DNA of 37,239 nt from CAWBRT01 sp050015355 (GCA_050015355.1 JBEKBO010000035.1:1-37239); one strand, 5' to 3'. Shown: positions 1 to 8,932, counted from the first letter of the stretch. Notes: a model not told the origin generated them from the letters alone. Made by a program: numbers and translations.

Positions 1-1
1 G

Positions 2-100
2 CAACTGAGCATCCATGCCCGCCATGCCCTCCAGCGGATGCGCCGCCGACCCACCCTGGTCTGCGCCTTCTGGGAACAGGCCGAACTCTTTCCATTGTAA
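2..100 (+). CDS. 3' end of an unidentified gene (partial)
   Basis: A reading frame enters from the left edge and stays open for 32 codons to a TAA at 98-100. Its end reads ...TLVCAFWEQAELFPL. The residue composition (Arg-rich stretch RMRRRP followed by a hydrophobic patch) and GC-rich third positions look like a genuine C-terminus, but the piece is too short to assign to a family. It is followed by about 250 bp without a gene before the CoA-transferase. It could be a chance frame. Confidence 0.35.
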   Translation, partial: QLSIHARHALQRMRRRPTLVCAFWEQAELFPL

Positions 101-282
101 CTATATTATGCAAGGCTCAATAAGGTGCGCATTGGATCGGCGGAGCGGAGCCGTGGGAAGTGCGAGCAACCGGCTAGGCCAGCCGTTGTTGTAATTCGCT
201 ACTGAAAGTTCGCGCAAGTACCAAAGGACGTGACGTTGCTCACAGGAATCGCATTCTAATGGGTAAATAGTAATCTTCGATG

Positions 283-311
283 TTGACCAAAAGTATTTCG
301 GAAGTTATGGA
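283..311 (+). promoter_or_regulatory. Candidate sigma70-like promoter of the CoA-transferase gene
   Basis: TTGACC at 283-288 is a good -35 match. At 17 bp spacing it is followed by TATGGA at 306-311, a weak -10. Transcription would begin about 25-30 nt before the GGAGG ribosome binding site at 344-348. The assignment rests on hexamer matching only. Confidence 0.3.
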
Positions 312-353
312 GGGGTGAGTGCAGGGTTGTGATCTGGAAGTTTGGAGGCAATC

Positions 354-1940
354 ATGCGACTACCATTCCCAGTATTGACCGCCGAAGAAGCGGCAGAGAT
401 GATCGGCCATGGAGAAACCATCGGTTTTAGCGGTTTCACTCCAGCGGGTGCGGCGAAGGCGATACCAGTTGCCCTGGCTCGTCGTGCTGAGTCTCTACAT
501 GCCGCCGGCAAGCCGTTCACAATTGCCGTCCTTACGGGTGCCTCGACAGGTTGGTCTCTCGATGGAGCACTTTCCAGATCGGGAGCTATCAGCTTCCGAG
601 CTCCTTACCAGTCCGACCCAGGTTTGCGCTCCCGGATTAACTCGCGCGTAATCCGGTTCGTCGATATGCATTTGTCGGTATTGCCACAAGCGGTGCGCTA
701 CGGATTTCTAGGTCCGGTTGACTGGGCTGTCCTTGAGGCGGCAGACGTGACCGCCGACGGCGACATTGTGCTGACATCTTCGGTCGGTTCGTCGCCCACT
801 TTCGCGAATTGCGCGGAGCATATCCTGATCGAATTGAATCGTCAGCATCCGCCGGCGCTGCGTGGTATGCACGACATTTACGAACCGGCAGACCCCCCGG
901 CCCGTCGCGAGATTCCGATTTATCGCCCGCAAGACCGGATTGGCTCTCCGTTTCTGCATGCCGACCGCGCAAAGATTGTCGGCATAGTCGAAACGGATGC
1001 AAACGACGAGGTAAAGGGATTCGACGAAGCAACCCCCGAGACTGAAGCCATTGGCAATCGCGTGGCTGAGTTCCTGGTCGCCGAGATCAAGGCGGGACGA
1101 ATCCCGCGATCGTTTCTGCCCATCCAGTCAGGTGTCGGCAACATCGCTAATTCCGTGCTTGGCGCGCTTGGCCGCAACTCCCGTATTCCTCAGTTCAGCA
1201 TGTACACCGAAGTGCTGCAGAATTCCGCTGTCGACTTGTTGCGTAATGAGCGGGTGGGTTTTGCCAGCACTTGCGCGCTCACGCTGAGCCCGGATGTGCT
1301 CAAGAGCGTCTACCAGGATCTGGAGTGGTTCCGGCCGCGAATCCTTATGCGGCCGCAGGAAATCTCGAACCATCCTGAAGTTATTCGGCGGCTCGGACTG
1401 ATTTCGATTAACACGGCAATTGAAATCGACATCTTCGGCAACGTCAACAGCACCCATGTGATGGGACAGCAGATGATGAACGGAATCGGCGGCTCGGGTG
1501 ACTTCACCCGGAACGCCTACTTATCGATATTTACGTGTCTCTCGACCGCCAAAGACGGCAACATCAGCACCATCGTTCCCCTGGTTAGCCACATGGACCA
1601 CAGCGAGCACTCGGTCCAGGTGGTAGCTACCGAGTGGGGTGTCGCCGACCTGCGTGGACGCCCGCCGCACGAACGGGCCGAACTGATCATCGACAACTGC
1701 GCCCATCCGGATTTCCGGAGGGAGCTGCATGAATATCTGAAAATCTCGCGAAGCGGTCACACACCGCAGACGCTGTCGGCTGCATTTGCATTTCATTGCC
1801 GGTTCCTGGAAACCGGGAGCATGCATAGCGCAGGGCGGCAGGAAGTTATCGATGAGCTGGTCGGCGTTATCGAGCCCGAGGCCGCAGTAGAGCAACCGGA
1901 GATGCCGCTCCTGGCGAAAGGCGCAGGCGTCGGCAAATGA
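354..1940 (+). CDS. Acetyl-CoA hydrolase/transferase family protein (succinyl-CoA:acetate CoA-transferase-like)
   Basis: The 528-residue product matches the full length of the class I acetyl-CoA hydrolase/CoA-transferase family (AarC/Cat1/Ach1). These enzymes move CoA between short-chain acids such as succinate and acetate through a glutamyl-CoA thioester. The expected catalytic Glu lies in the MYTEV motif (about residue 286), followed by LQNSAVDLL. The glycine-rich segment IQSGVGNIANSVL and the NVNSTHVMG/GIGGSGDFTRNA segments of the second domain are also present. ATG 354 was chosen over the in-frame TTG at 342 because GGAGG at 344-348 sits 5 nt before it. The gene lies 30 bp from the convergent Lrp-type gene. 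With ptb-buk nearby it suggests acyl-CoA turnover to acids. The exact acid pair cannot be read from sequence. Confidence 0.9.
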   Translation: MRLPFPVLTAEEAAEMIGHGETIGFSGFTPAGAAKAIPVALARRAESLHAAGKPFTIAVLTGASTGWSLDGALSRSGAISFRAPYQSDPGLRSRINSRVIRFVDMHLSVLPQAVRYGFLGPVDWAVLEAADVTADGDIVLTSSVGSSPTFANCAEHILIELNRQHPPALRGMHDIYEPADPPARREIPIYRPQDRIGSPFLHADRAKIVGIVETDANDEVKGFDEATPETEAIGNRVAEFLVAEIKAGRIPRSFLPIQSGVGNIANSVLGALGRNSRIPQFSMYTEVLQNSAVDLLRNERVGFASTCALTLSPDVLKSVYQDLEWFRPRILMRPQEISNHPEVIRRLGLISINTAIEIDIFGNVNSTHVMGQQMMNGIGGSGDFTRNAYLSIFTCLSTAKDGNISTIVPLVSHMDHSEHSVQVVATEWGVADLRGRPPHERAELIIDNCAHPDFRRELHEYLKISRSGHTPQTLSAAFAFHCRFLETGSMHSAGRQEVIDELVGVIEPEAAVEQPEMPLLAKGAGVGK

Positions 1941-1969
1941 AGCTGGCAGAGGCCGCGCATATACGCCGC

Positions 1970-2434
1970 TCAAAGCTCGAGCGGTAGTTCGGTTGAGAAT
2001 TTCGCCTGTTTCATGCAGATATTCGATTTCACATTCGAGATCCCCGGGACCTTGCCAAGCTTGTTCATGTGGAAGTTGCGCAGCTCATCCAGGTCGGTGA
2101 CCACCACTCGCAGCATATAATCCCACTCACCTGCGACCAGGTAGCACTCGAGGACCTCGGGCAGTTTTTGCACCTCGGCCTCGAATCGTTCGGTAAGAGC
2201 GCGGTTTTGGTGCTCGAGCCGTACCTCGATGAATGCCTGCTGCGCCCGTCCCACCGCCTTGGGGTTGACCAGTGTCACGTAACGCTCGATCACTCCATCC
2301 TGCTCAAGCTTCCTGACCCGCCGCAGACAAGGTGATGGCGAGATGCCTACCCGCTCGGCCAAATCCTGATTCGTGATGCGGGCATCGCGCTGCAACACCT
2401 TCAGTATTTTGATATCTGTCTCGTCCAGCAGCAT
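1970..2434 (-). CDS. Lrp/AsnC family transcriptional regulator
   Basis: This 154-residue protein has the standard Lrp/AsnC length and layout. The N-terminal winged helix-turn-helix begins DETDIKILKVLQRDARITN and continues through LAERVGISPSPCLRRV. A RAM (ligand-binding and oligomerisation) domain follows, with VIERYVTLVNPKAVG, LECYLVAGEWDYMLRVV and the typical C-terminal VKSNICMKQAKFSTELPL. Such proteins usually sense amino acids and form octamers that bind AT-rich sites. The gene is divergent from ptb-buk with about 170 bp between the start codons. No good ribosome binding site precedes the ATG. TATATT lies about 7 nt upstream of it, so the mRNA may be leaderless (inference). Control of the adjacent acyl-phosphate genes and of itself is likely but not shown. 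Confidence 0.92.
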   Translation of the reverse strand: MLLDETDIKILKVLQRDARITNQDLAERVGISPSPCLRRVRKLEQDGVIERYVTLVNPKAVGRAQQAFIEVRLEHQNRALTERFEAEVQKLPEVLECYLVAGEWDYMLRVVVTDLDELRNFHMNKLGKVPGISNVKSNICMKQAKFSTELPLEL

Positions 2435-2435
2435 G

Positions 2436-2485
2436 TGCGCAATATATCACGATAATATGGCGGCTTGACGATAAATTATTGCGCA
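2436..2485. promoter_or_regulatory. Inverted repeat between lrp-like gene and ptb, candidate operator
   Basis: TGCGCAATA at 2436-2444 is exactly mirrored by TATTGCGCA at 2477-2485, a 9-bp perfect inverted repeat with a 32-bp AT-rich spacer. The symmetry continues loosely (TATC inside the left arm, GATAAAT inside the right arm). The left arm begins one base from the start codon of the Lrp-type gene. Position and AT content fit a binding site for that regulator controlling itself and ptb-buk. Confidence 0.5.
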
Positions 2486-2605
2486 AAGGTGGCCCAATGA
2501 CGCGAAATTGGCAATCGGCTGCCTGCTGAGTCTTCCTAAGATGAAGAATCGGAGACATGTGCGCCTTGGCCGAAATGGGCCAACTCCATCGCACGAGGCA
2601 CTTCG

Positions 2606-3565
2606 ATGTGTGTGACAGTTGCGTGTACGCAGCAGGAGACGATAGCCACCTTTCTCGAACTCCGCCGCCGCGCACAAGAGCTTGGCCCGATGCGGGTAGC
2701 CGTGGTGGTCGCGGACGACGATGTCGCATTAATGGCGGCAGCGGATGCGCTGCAATTGGGCATCGCGCGACCCATACTGATAGGCGACGGCCAGAAGATC
2801 TGGGCCAAGGCCGAAGCGCTTGGTCTCATTGATCTGATGGACGCGGCCGAGTTGGTCGCTGCCAGCGATGCAGCCCCCATCGCGGTGCAAATGGCGCGTG
2901 CGGGAAACGTTGACATTATCCTCAAAGGCCATCTGCGCACGGATGAACTCTTGCGAGCCGTGCTGGACAAAACAGCCGGTCTAAGAACAGGACGTTTGCT
3001 GAGCGATGTCATGCTTTACGAAGATGTGCTGAGCGGCGAGCGCAGGCTAGTGGGCCTCAGCGATGGCGGCCTGAACGTCGCTCCCACGCTCGAGCAGAAG
3101 AAACAGATCGTTCAGAATGCGATTGAAGTGATGCACAGCATTGGTCTGGCGCGTCCGAGAATCGCCATCATGAGCGCCAGCGAGGTGGTAACCGAATCCA
3201 TGCCCTCGACCCTGGACGCCCAGGCATTATCCAACATGGGAGCAGCCGGGGAATTTGGCGAGGCGGAGGTGTATGGCCCGCTTGCACTCGACAATGCGCT
3301 CGTCGAGGCAGCGGCCAAGGCAAAGGGAATCGACAGTCCCGTCGCGGGTCACGCCGACTGCATGCTGATGCCGAATATCGAAGCCGGCAACCTGCTCGGC
3401 AAAGCCATCAAGTACCTTGGCGGTTCGCAATGCGCGCATGTTGTGGTGGGAGCCAAGGTGCCAATCTTGATTCCGTCGCGGGTGGAAAGCTCTGACGATA
3501 AAGTAAACGCCATTGCATTGGGGGTAATCTTTGCAGCCTGGTCTACTCAGAGTGCTGGTCATTAA
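2606..3565 (+). CDS. ptb: Phosphate butyryltransferase / phosphate acetyltransferase family
   Basis: The 319-residue protein belongs to the PTA/PTB family, which converts acyl-CoA plus phosphate into acyl-phosphate and CoA in the cytoplasm. The N-terminal helix TIATFLELRRRAQELG leads into the Rossmann-like strand MRVAVVVADDDVALMAA. LKGHLRTDELLRAVLD and the C-terminal active-site region (CMLMPNIEAGNLLGKAIKYLGG, then VVVGAKVPILIPSR) are typical of phosphate butyryltransferases. ATG 2606 has only a moderate ribosome binding site (ACGAGG). The stop codon lies 35 nt inside the downstream kinase gene, so the two are translationally coupled. The Ptb-Buk pair makes ATP from butyryl- or branched acyl-CoA. 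Chain-length preference cannot be told from sequence. Confidence 0.9.
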   Translation: MCVTVACTQQETIATFLELRRRAQELGPMRVAVVVADDDVALMAAADALQLGIARPILIGDGQKIWAKAEALGLIDLMDAAELVAASDAAPIAVQMARAGNVDIILKGHLRTDELLRAVLDKTAGLRTGRLLSDVMLYEDVLSGERRLVGLSDGGLNVAPTLEQKKQIVQNAIEVMHSIGLARPRIAIMSASEVVTESMPSTLDAQALSNMGAAGEFGEAEVYGPLALDNALVEAAAKAKGIDSPVAGHADCMLMPNIEAGNLLGKAIKYLGGSQCAHVVVGAKVPILIPSRVESSDDKVNAIALGVIFAAWSTQSAGH

Positions 3566-4670
3566 CCCGGGATCAACTTCCACCAAGTTCGCCGTCTACG
3601 CCAACGAACGGGTTGAGTTTGTTGCCAACCTGCGGCACTCGGACGCGGAGATGGAACAGTTCCGAGGGCGGCCGATCCTTGATCAGCAGCCGTTTCGCGC
3701 CTCGCTAATTGAGCGCGAACTCAGCAGGGCCGGCTACGCGCTGAACAATCTGCATGCGACCGCCGGGCGCGGCGGGCTTCTGCGTCCGTTGGCAAGCGGG
3801 ACCTATCGCGTGAATCAAACCATGCTGCAGGAATTGCGGGTGGCGGAGCGTGGTGAACACGCTTCGAATCTTGGTGCCGTGCTGGCGCTGCAAATTGCGC
3901 AGCAGGCAGGCGTGGAGGCATACGTGGTCGATCCGGTTAGTGTGGACGAGTGGTCCGACCGCGCTCGCCTGTCGGGCTCGGCGTTGATGGATCGGAATTG
4001 CTTGTCCCACGCCCTCAATATCAAGGCCGTCAGCAAGCGCTACGCACGCGAGGTGGGGAGACCCTACGAGCAGTTGCGGCTCATCGTAGCGCATGCGGGC
4101 ACCGGAGTTTCTATGGCGGCGCACGAGCAAGGGCGGATGATCGACGGCATCAACCCCCGCGAAGAAGGCGCCTTCTCCGGCGACCGGGCGGGAGGCATAC
4201 CGGTCATGAAGCTGGTCGAACTCTGTTTCAGCGGCAACTACACCCGCAAGGAAGTTGAAGCCATCCTCTTCCGGGACGGCGGATTGTACTCCTACCTGGG
4301 CACGAAGGACCTGGTCGAAGTGGAGCGCCGAATTGCCGCGGGTGACACCCGGGCTGCCCTGGTCTTCGATGCCATGGTGTACCAGATCGGCAAGGACATC
4401 GGAGCCCTGGCTACGGTCCTGAAGGGTCGAGTGGACGCAGTGCTGCTTACCGGCGGCATGGCGCATTCGGACAGGCTGAAAGAAGAGTTGCGGCCGGCTG
4501 TCGAGTGGATTGCTCCGCTGGTTGTGTACGCCGGTGAAGATGAGCTACAAGCGCTCGCCGAAGGAGTCCTGCGAGTCCTTCGCGGGGAAGAGCAGGCGTG
4601 TGAATTCGGCGCTGCGCCGCAGTGTGGACAGGCCCGCCTTGAACCCGCCGGCGCTGTTCCTGGTAAGTAA
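3531..4670 (+). CDS. buk: Butyrate kinase family (acyl-phosphate to acid plus ATP)
   Basis: The 379-residue ASKHA-fold kinase starts with the phosphate-1 loop LVINPGSTSTKFAVY. It continues with the acyl-kinase regions VAHAGTGVSMAAHEQGRMID, EEGAFSGDRAGGIP, GLYSYLGTKDL and LLTGGMAHSD. It would use Ptb's acyl-phosphate to phosphorylate ADP. TTG at 3531 is taken as the start because a G-run (3520-3524) precedes it by 6 nt and no ATG lies nearby. The start is inside the 3' end of ptb. Compared with the Clostridium enzymes as I recall them, the usual HLGGG and DGEGPFSPER segments are replaced by HAGTG and EEGAFSGDR, so this is a divergent member. Substrate may be a branched or other short acid. Confidence 0.88.
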   Translation: MQPGLLRVLVINPGSTSTKFAVYANERVEFVANLRHSDAEMEQFRGRPILDQQPFRASLIERELSRAGYALNNLHATAGRGGLLRPLASGTYRVNQTMLQELRVAERGEHASNLGAVLALQIAQQAGVEAYVVDPVSVDEWSDRARLSGSALMDRNCLSHALNIKAVSKRYAREVGRPYEQLRLIVAHAGTGVSMAAHEQGRMIDGINPREEGAFSGDRAGGIPVMKLVELCFSGNYTRKEVEAILFRDGGLYSYLGTKDLVEVERRIAAGDTRAALVFDAMVYQIGKDIGALATVLKGRVDAVLLTGGMAHSDRLKEELRPAVEWIAPLVVYAGEDELQALAEGVLRVLRGEEQACEFGAAPQCGQARLEPAGAVPGK

Positions 4671-4758
4671 TGGGTGCCTTGCCCGAATGTGCGGGGACGC
4701 ACGCTCTTGCTACCACCCAACAACATGCCCCTTTTCGGAATGCACTCCCACATTCACA

Positions 4759-5526
4759 TTAAGGTGTCGGATCGCCTGAGCCTGTGAGCGCCTGGCGCGT
4801 AGCTTTGAGGGTGTTGACGAGCGATTCCCTGGGGAGTTTCTGGATGATTGGTTCAATCATCCAGCCCAGGCCTAACGGCACCTTGCGCGACAACGAAATG
4901 GCTCGACACTCCACGAACACGCCGCCCTCCTTTTCCTCGAATTTCCAGTAGGAATACAAACGCCAAAGGAATCCATGGCCTGTGTCGGGCGGCATGATTT
5001 GTTCTTCCCGGCTCCCGGCTCCTTCTACCTCTAGAATCCGCGTTGTGTAGGACCGACAAAGCCAGCGTGTGTGGTCCAACGAGGAATAGTGCACGTCATG
5101 ATAAGTATCGAGGACCACCGTGATGATTTTTTTCTTCAGGAGCCGCAAGTAGATTTGGAAATCGCCGCCCTGATGGCTCAACAGCCTTGAGTCGATCACC
5201 TCGGGCTTGTAGATGTGCTTATGGTTGTTATAGTCCTGCACCAGCCGCACAGTCTGCTTAACAGTCGCGCCAGGTATCAATGCGGCCGCGGTCCAATCAT
5301 GAATCAAGCCATCCGCCACTCTTGCTGGCCCTTGACCCGACCAGAATTGCGCGAGGATACTGCCCTGGCGGACCTGTTGTGCTCTCTCGGTAGTGGCGTC
5401 AGACCATAGAAAAGGATCGCCCTCGTGCAGCACGTGCTCCATCGCCGCCTCGGCTTCGCGGATATATGTATCGAAGGCCTGCAGCGTCTCGGGTTTCAAC
5501 TGTACTGGCTTTGCAGTCTGCAACAT
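4759..5526 (-). CDS. Hypothetical protein, SRPBCC/START-like
   Basis: About 255 residues from the ATG at 5526. GGAG lies just before it, and the reading frame extends further upstream to 5661 without a better start. The early part LKPETLQAFDTYIREAEAAM resembles the start of a family of uncharacterised acidobacterial secreted proteins. A later part has a lipid-binding-fold flavour: DFQIYLRLLKKKIITVVLD, VFVECRAISLSRKVP, then a C-terminal amphipathic helix ending in LVNTLKATRQALT. No signal peptide is evident from this start. The gene is convergent with buk and divergent from the metallophosphoesterase. Function unknown; the fold call is from pattern only. Confidence 0.7.
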   Translation of the reverse strand: MLQTAKPVQLKPETLQAFDTYIREAEAAMEHVLHEGDPFLWSDATTERAQQVRQGSILAQFWSGQGPARVADGLIHDWTAAALIPGATVKQTVRLVQDYNNHKHIYKPEVIDSRLLSHQGGDFQIYLRLLKKKIITVVLDTYHDVHYSSLDHTRWLCRSYTTRILEVEGAGSREEQIMPPDTGHGFLWRLYSYWKFEEKEGGVFVECRAISLSRKVPLGLGWMIEPIIQKLPRESLVNTLKATRQALTGSGDPTP

Positions 5527-5752
5527 AAACTCCGACCTACTCAGAATCTGAACCAAAGCTACTGGATTGTCAAAAAGTGGGCGGCAGGAGCGTCGGACGC
5601 TTTGAGACGACTGAACAAGCGCCGCAGCGAATTTGTGGGCAGGATATAAGAACTCGTACACTGTTCGGAATGACCGATCAACCTGAAATACTTCTAATCG
5701 GTACGGCGCCGGAGACTAGGCCTGCTGTTCTGCTCGTGACGGGAGAAGCCCT

Positions 5753-6880
5753 TTGTTCCTGAGGATCATCCTTCTTTTCTGGACCGGGCTGCACGTCTAT
5801 GTGTTCTACCGTCTGTCCACGGTAACGATCATCGCCCGACACATCCCCAACTGGCTTCTGATTATTGTGGCCGCCATTCTGTGGATGAGTTACGTGCTTG
5901 CGCGGTTTCTGGATCGCTCTGGACTCAGCACCCTGGCTCGACCGCTTGAGGTTATAGGCTCAAACTGGATTGGCGTTTTGTTCATCCTCTTTGTCGGTCT
6001 CTTCGCGGCTGACATCGCCACCGGCTTCGGCTTGCTTTTTCCCCGTATTGCCCCGACGCTTCGCGGTTGGGGGCTGCTGGCCAGCCTTGTGCTTTGCGTG
6101 ATCAGTGCCGTGCAGGCGAGGCGTGCTCCGGTGATGCGCAGCTACGAAGTGCAACTCGCGAGTCTGCCGCCGGAGAGCGACGGCACGGTGCTTGTGCTCG
6201 TTACCGACCTGCACCTTGGCGCCATGCTCGGTGAGCATTGGCTGGCCGAGCGCGTTGCCCAGATCCAGGCAGAGCGGCCCGATCTGGTCATTTTCGGTGG
6301 CGACATTCTGGAGGGCCATCGTGAAGCCGGCAAGTTTTTGCCGCTCATGCACCGCCTCTCGCCGCCCCTCGGTCTATGGGCGGTTACCGGCAATCACGAA
6401 TTCTATAGTGGATTTGAAACCAGCGTGCGGATGCTTGGGGACGCTGGCTTCCGCGTTCTTCGCGACCAATGGGCCGAGGTGCGCCCCGGCCTGTTAATCG
6501 CGGGTGTCGACGACCTCACCGCGCGGCGTCGATACGGGCATGACGGCAACTTCGTGGAGCAGGCGCTGGCGGGCCGTCCATCAAACGCCGCCACCATTTT
6601 CGTCTCGCACACGCCGTGGGAGGCGGAGCGAGCGGCACGCGCGGGAGCCGGACTAATGCTCTCTGGCCACACCCACAACGGCCAGATCTGGCCTTTTACG
6701 TATATTGTGCGGCTCATTCACCCGCTGCTCGGCGGAAGGTACGAGGTGAACGGCATGCCGGTCATCATCTGCCGTGGGACGGGTACCTGGGGACCACGCA
6801 TGCGTCTTTGGCGGCGCAGCGAGGTGGTTCGCGTCACCCTGCGCAGCCCGGCGGCATCGCCATCGATTCGAACTTGCTGA
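5753..6880 (+). CDS. Membrane-anchored metallophosphoesterase (YkuE/calcineurin-like)
   Basis: The 375-residue protein has three to four hydrophobic N-terminal segments (about residues 3-20, 32-50, 72-98 and 106-120), then a calcineurin-like phosphoesterase domain. All metal-binding blocks are visible: TDLHLG (D152, H154), GGDILEG (D184), TGNHEFY (N214, H215), FVSHTPWE and LSGHTHNGQIWP. Family members are two-metal phosphodiesterases or lipid-linked phosphatases; the domain probably faces the periplasm here. TTG 5753 is the start used, with GGGAGAAG about 8 nt upstream. It is a stand-alone gene divergent from the SRPBCC-like gene. Substrate not predictable. Confidence 0.85.
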   Translation: MFLRIILLFWTGLHVYVFYRLSTVTIIARHIPNWLLIIVAAILWMSYVLARFLDRSGLSTLARPLEVIGSNWIGVLFILFVGLFAADIATGFGLLFPRIAPTLRGWGLLASLVLCVISAVQARRAPVMRSYEVQLASLPPESDGTVLVLVTDLHLGAMLGEHWLAERVAQIQAERPDLVIFGGDILEGHREAGKFLPLMHRLSPPLGLWAVTGNHEFYSGFETSVRMLGDAGFRVLRDQWAEVRPGLLIAGVDDLTARRRYGHDGNFVEQALAGRPSNAATIFVSHTPWEAERAARAGAGLMLSGHTHNGQIWPFTYIVRLIHPLLGGRYEVNGMPVIICRGTGTWGPRMRLWRRSEVVRVTLRSPAASPSIRTC

Positions 6881-6908
6881 AGTTGAAAGCGCGTCCTCCA
6901 AGTCGTCG

Positions 6909-7283
6909 CTATTGCACCAGGAAGGGCTTTGATAGCACAGTTGTCTGTTCGTTGGGTGTTCTCAGGCCCGCGCCGTTATTGAAGTAATCCATTTCCTGGC
7001 CCTTCAGCGCCATTCGAACACGCTCGTCCTCGCGTCGAAAATGCTCGATTACTACCTGTTTAAGCAGGGGCTGGTCATCCAGCTTGCATTCGCCAAAGCC
7101 CCGCTGGGAAATCCGTTTCATGGCCGCAACGCTTACGGAAACAACGCTCGACGAGATGACTTTCCTTTCGCCATCCGCGGCATCGAAAACGATCACCGCC
7201 AGGAATGCCTTGTCGCTGGGCGTGTTGACAGCGCCAAGATGCAGGCTCTCATGGTTGAGAAATGTGAATCGGACGGTTTGCAT
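6909..7283 (-). CDS. Small hypothetical protein
   Basis: This 124-residue frame begins MQTVRFTFLNHESLHLG and has an alternating beta-like pattern (AFLAVIVFDAADGERKVISSSVV), then a helical Lys/Arg/Glu-rich part. It resembles small DUF1488-like beta/alpha proteins only loosely. I do not recognise the family. No strong ribosome binding site is seen upstream of the ATG. A plus-strand frame overlaps it (7041-7361) but reads less like protein. It lies between the phosphoesterase and the decarboxylase. Confidence 0.5.
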   Translation of the reverse strand: MQTVRFTFLNHESLHLGAVNTPSDKAFLAVIVFDAADGERKVISSSVVSVSVAAMKRISQRGFGECKLDDQPLLKQVVIEHFRREDERVRMALKGQEMDYFNNGAGLRTPNEQTTVLSKPFLVQ

Positions 7284-7459
7284 GATTATGGTAGGAATAG
7301 CGTAACCCGAAATGCGGCAGAACCGAAGCTAAAACCAGACCCTGAGACAAACAAAGCATGACGGACGCCCCGCTGACGCAAAGCCCGCGTGCGATAGCGA
7401 CACCTAAACCTCGTCCGAAACCTCTCGGGATAAGCTCATTTGGCTCGGCGCTTGAGCTG

Positions 7460-8932
7460 TTATGCCTGAGGCTTTCGAGGTGCCTCTGGAGTCACACGAT
7501 CTTTTAATCGCCTGCTTTGGAGTACCGAACGGCATTCCTGCTCAAGAAATGCCAGCACCTGGTCCATGTGTTCCGTGCGCGTGCGGAAGTTCACAGGGTT
7601 GATTCGGAACCATGTCTTTCCTTTCAGCTCCGTGGTCGAGAACCAGAATTTGCCGCTTTGTTCCACACGCCGTGCCACCTCGGCGTGCAGTTCCTTGGAG
7701 TCCGCCTCTTCCAGATTCGCGCCACGATAACGAATGCAGATGGCTGACATGGGTGGCGCGCTCGCCGCTTCGAAGTCAGGATGTTTTTCGACTAAAGAAT
7801 AAAGATGTTTCGCCTGTCGCACATTGCCGTCAACCCACTCGCCAATCTGGCGTGCTCCGTAGCGCTTGAAGCTCATCCATACCTTCAGCCCGCGAAAACG
7901 CCGCGACTGCTCGAAGCCGTGAACGTAATACTGGTACCGCTCTCCCGCGCGATCAAATTCATCCGTTAGATATGACGGTTGCAACCCGAAGGATGCCGTC
8001 AGTCGGCGCGCATCTTTCACCAGCACCGCTCCTGCATCGAGAGGCGCATAGAACCACTTGTGCGGGTCGATCGTAACCGAGTCCGCCAGCTCCAAGCCTC
8101 GGTTCCGCATCGGCGATTCATGAGAAAGCAGCATGCCGCCGCCGTATGCAGCATCAACGTGCAGCCACATTCCCTCGCGATCGGCAATTGTGCGCAACTG
8201 GCGCACCGCATCGATCGCCCCGGTGTTGGTAGTCCCGAAGATGCCCACAATGCACATCGGCCGCACCCCGCGCTGATGATCATCCACAATTGCCGCTTCA
8301 AGTGCATCAATCCGTACGCGGAACTCTGCGTCGGTCGGCAGGGCGCGCAATGCCGCTCGACCCAAGCCCACGGCATCAACGGCCTTGTCCACCGAAACGT
8401 GCCTTTGGTCCGAGGCGTACACCGCCCAACGCTCGCGAACCCCTTCCTGCTGAATCTGGTCTTGCGAAGCCCAATCCCTTGCCAACTTCATACCAATAAA
8501 GTTGGCCATCATACCGCCGCTGGTGAGGTTGCCCCCGGCTTCAGCACCGTAGCCCACCAGGTCAGTCAGCCACCGCACAGTCCTACGTTCCATGGCAACG
8601 GCGGCTGGACCGATCGTATAAACCCCCAAGTTCTGGTTGAGGGCGGAGCAGATAAAGTCAGCGATGACGCCGACGGGGCTTGGCGATGGGGTAATCAGCC
8701 CCATGTAGCCCGGATGTCCTACATGCGTGCAATAGGGAAGGAGTTTCTCTTCCAGCTCCTTGAGAACCGTCTCCGCCGGGCTCGGATCCTGAGGTAGCCC
8801 CTCGGCGAAAAGCTCGTTCAGCACGCGCGGTTCCACGTTCGGGAACACCGGCTTCTCTTCAATGTGCTCCAAGTATTCAGAGAGCAGATCCACCACTCGA
8901 TGTCCAACTTCCCTAAATTCCCGCGCGTCCAT
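7460..8932 (-). CDS. Group II pyridoxal-phosphate-dependent decarboxylase (aromatic amino-acid decarboxylase-like)
   Basis: The 490-residue protein has the length and blocks of group II PLP decarboxylases (aromatic-L-amino-acid/DOPA/tryptophan/tyrosine decarboxylases). These include an early VDLLSEYLEHIEEKPVFPNV segment, HPGYMGLITPSPSPVGVIAD, NLTSGGMMANF, HVDAAYGG (D260, pairing with the pyridine nitrogen) and SVTIDPHKWF with the Schiff-base lysine K292. The product would be a biogenic amine and CO2. The start ATG is preceded by AGGGGGACCT. It is monocistronic, with no transporter next to it. Which amino acid is used cannot be decided from motifs; tryptophan/phenylalanine-type substrates are as likely as DOPA. 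Confidence 0.9.
   Translation of the reverse strand: MDAREFREVGHRVVDLLSEYLEHIEEKPVFPNVEPRVLNELFAEGLPQDPSPAETVLKELEEKLLPYCTHVGHPGYMGLITPSPSPVGVIADFICSALNQNLGVYTIGPAAVAMERRTVRWLTDLVGYGAEAGGNLTSGGMMANFIGMKLARDWASQDQIQQEGVRERWAVYASDQRHVSVDKAVDAVGLGRAALRALPTDAEFRVRIDALEAAIVDDHQRGVRPMCIVGIFGTTNTGAIDAVRQLRTIADREGMWLHVDAAYGGGMLLSHESPMRNRGLELADSVTIDPHKWFYAPLDAGAVLVKDARRLTASFGLQPSYLTDEFDRAGERYQYYVHGFEQSRRFRGLKVWMSFKRYGARQIGEWVDGNVRQAKHLYSLVEKHPDFEAASAPPMSAICIRYRGANLEEADSKELHAEVARRVEQSGKFWFSTTELKGKTWFRINPVNFRTRTEHMDQVLAFLEQECRSVLQSRRLKDRVTPEAPRKPQA

Noticed and set aside
4689..4702. Hairpin GTGCG-GGGA-CGCAC after buk as an intrinsic terminator
   Set aside because: The stem is only 5 bp and is followed by GCTCTTGCT rather than a T-run; too weak to call.
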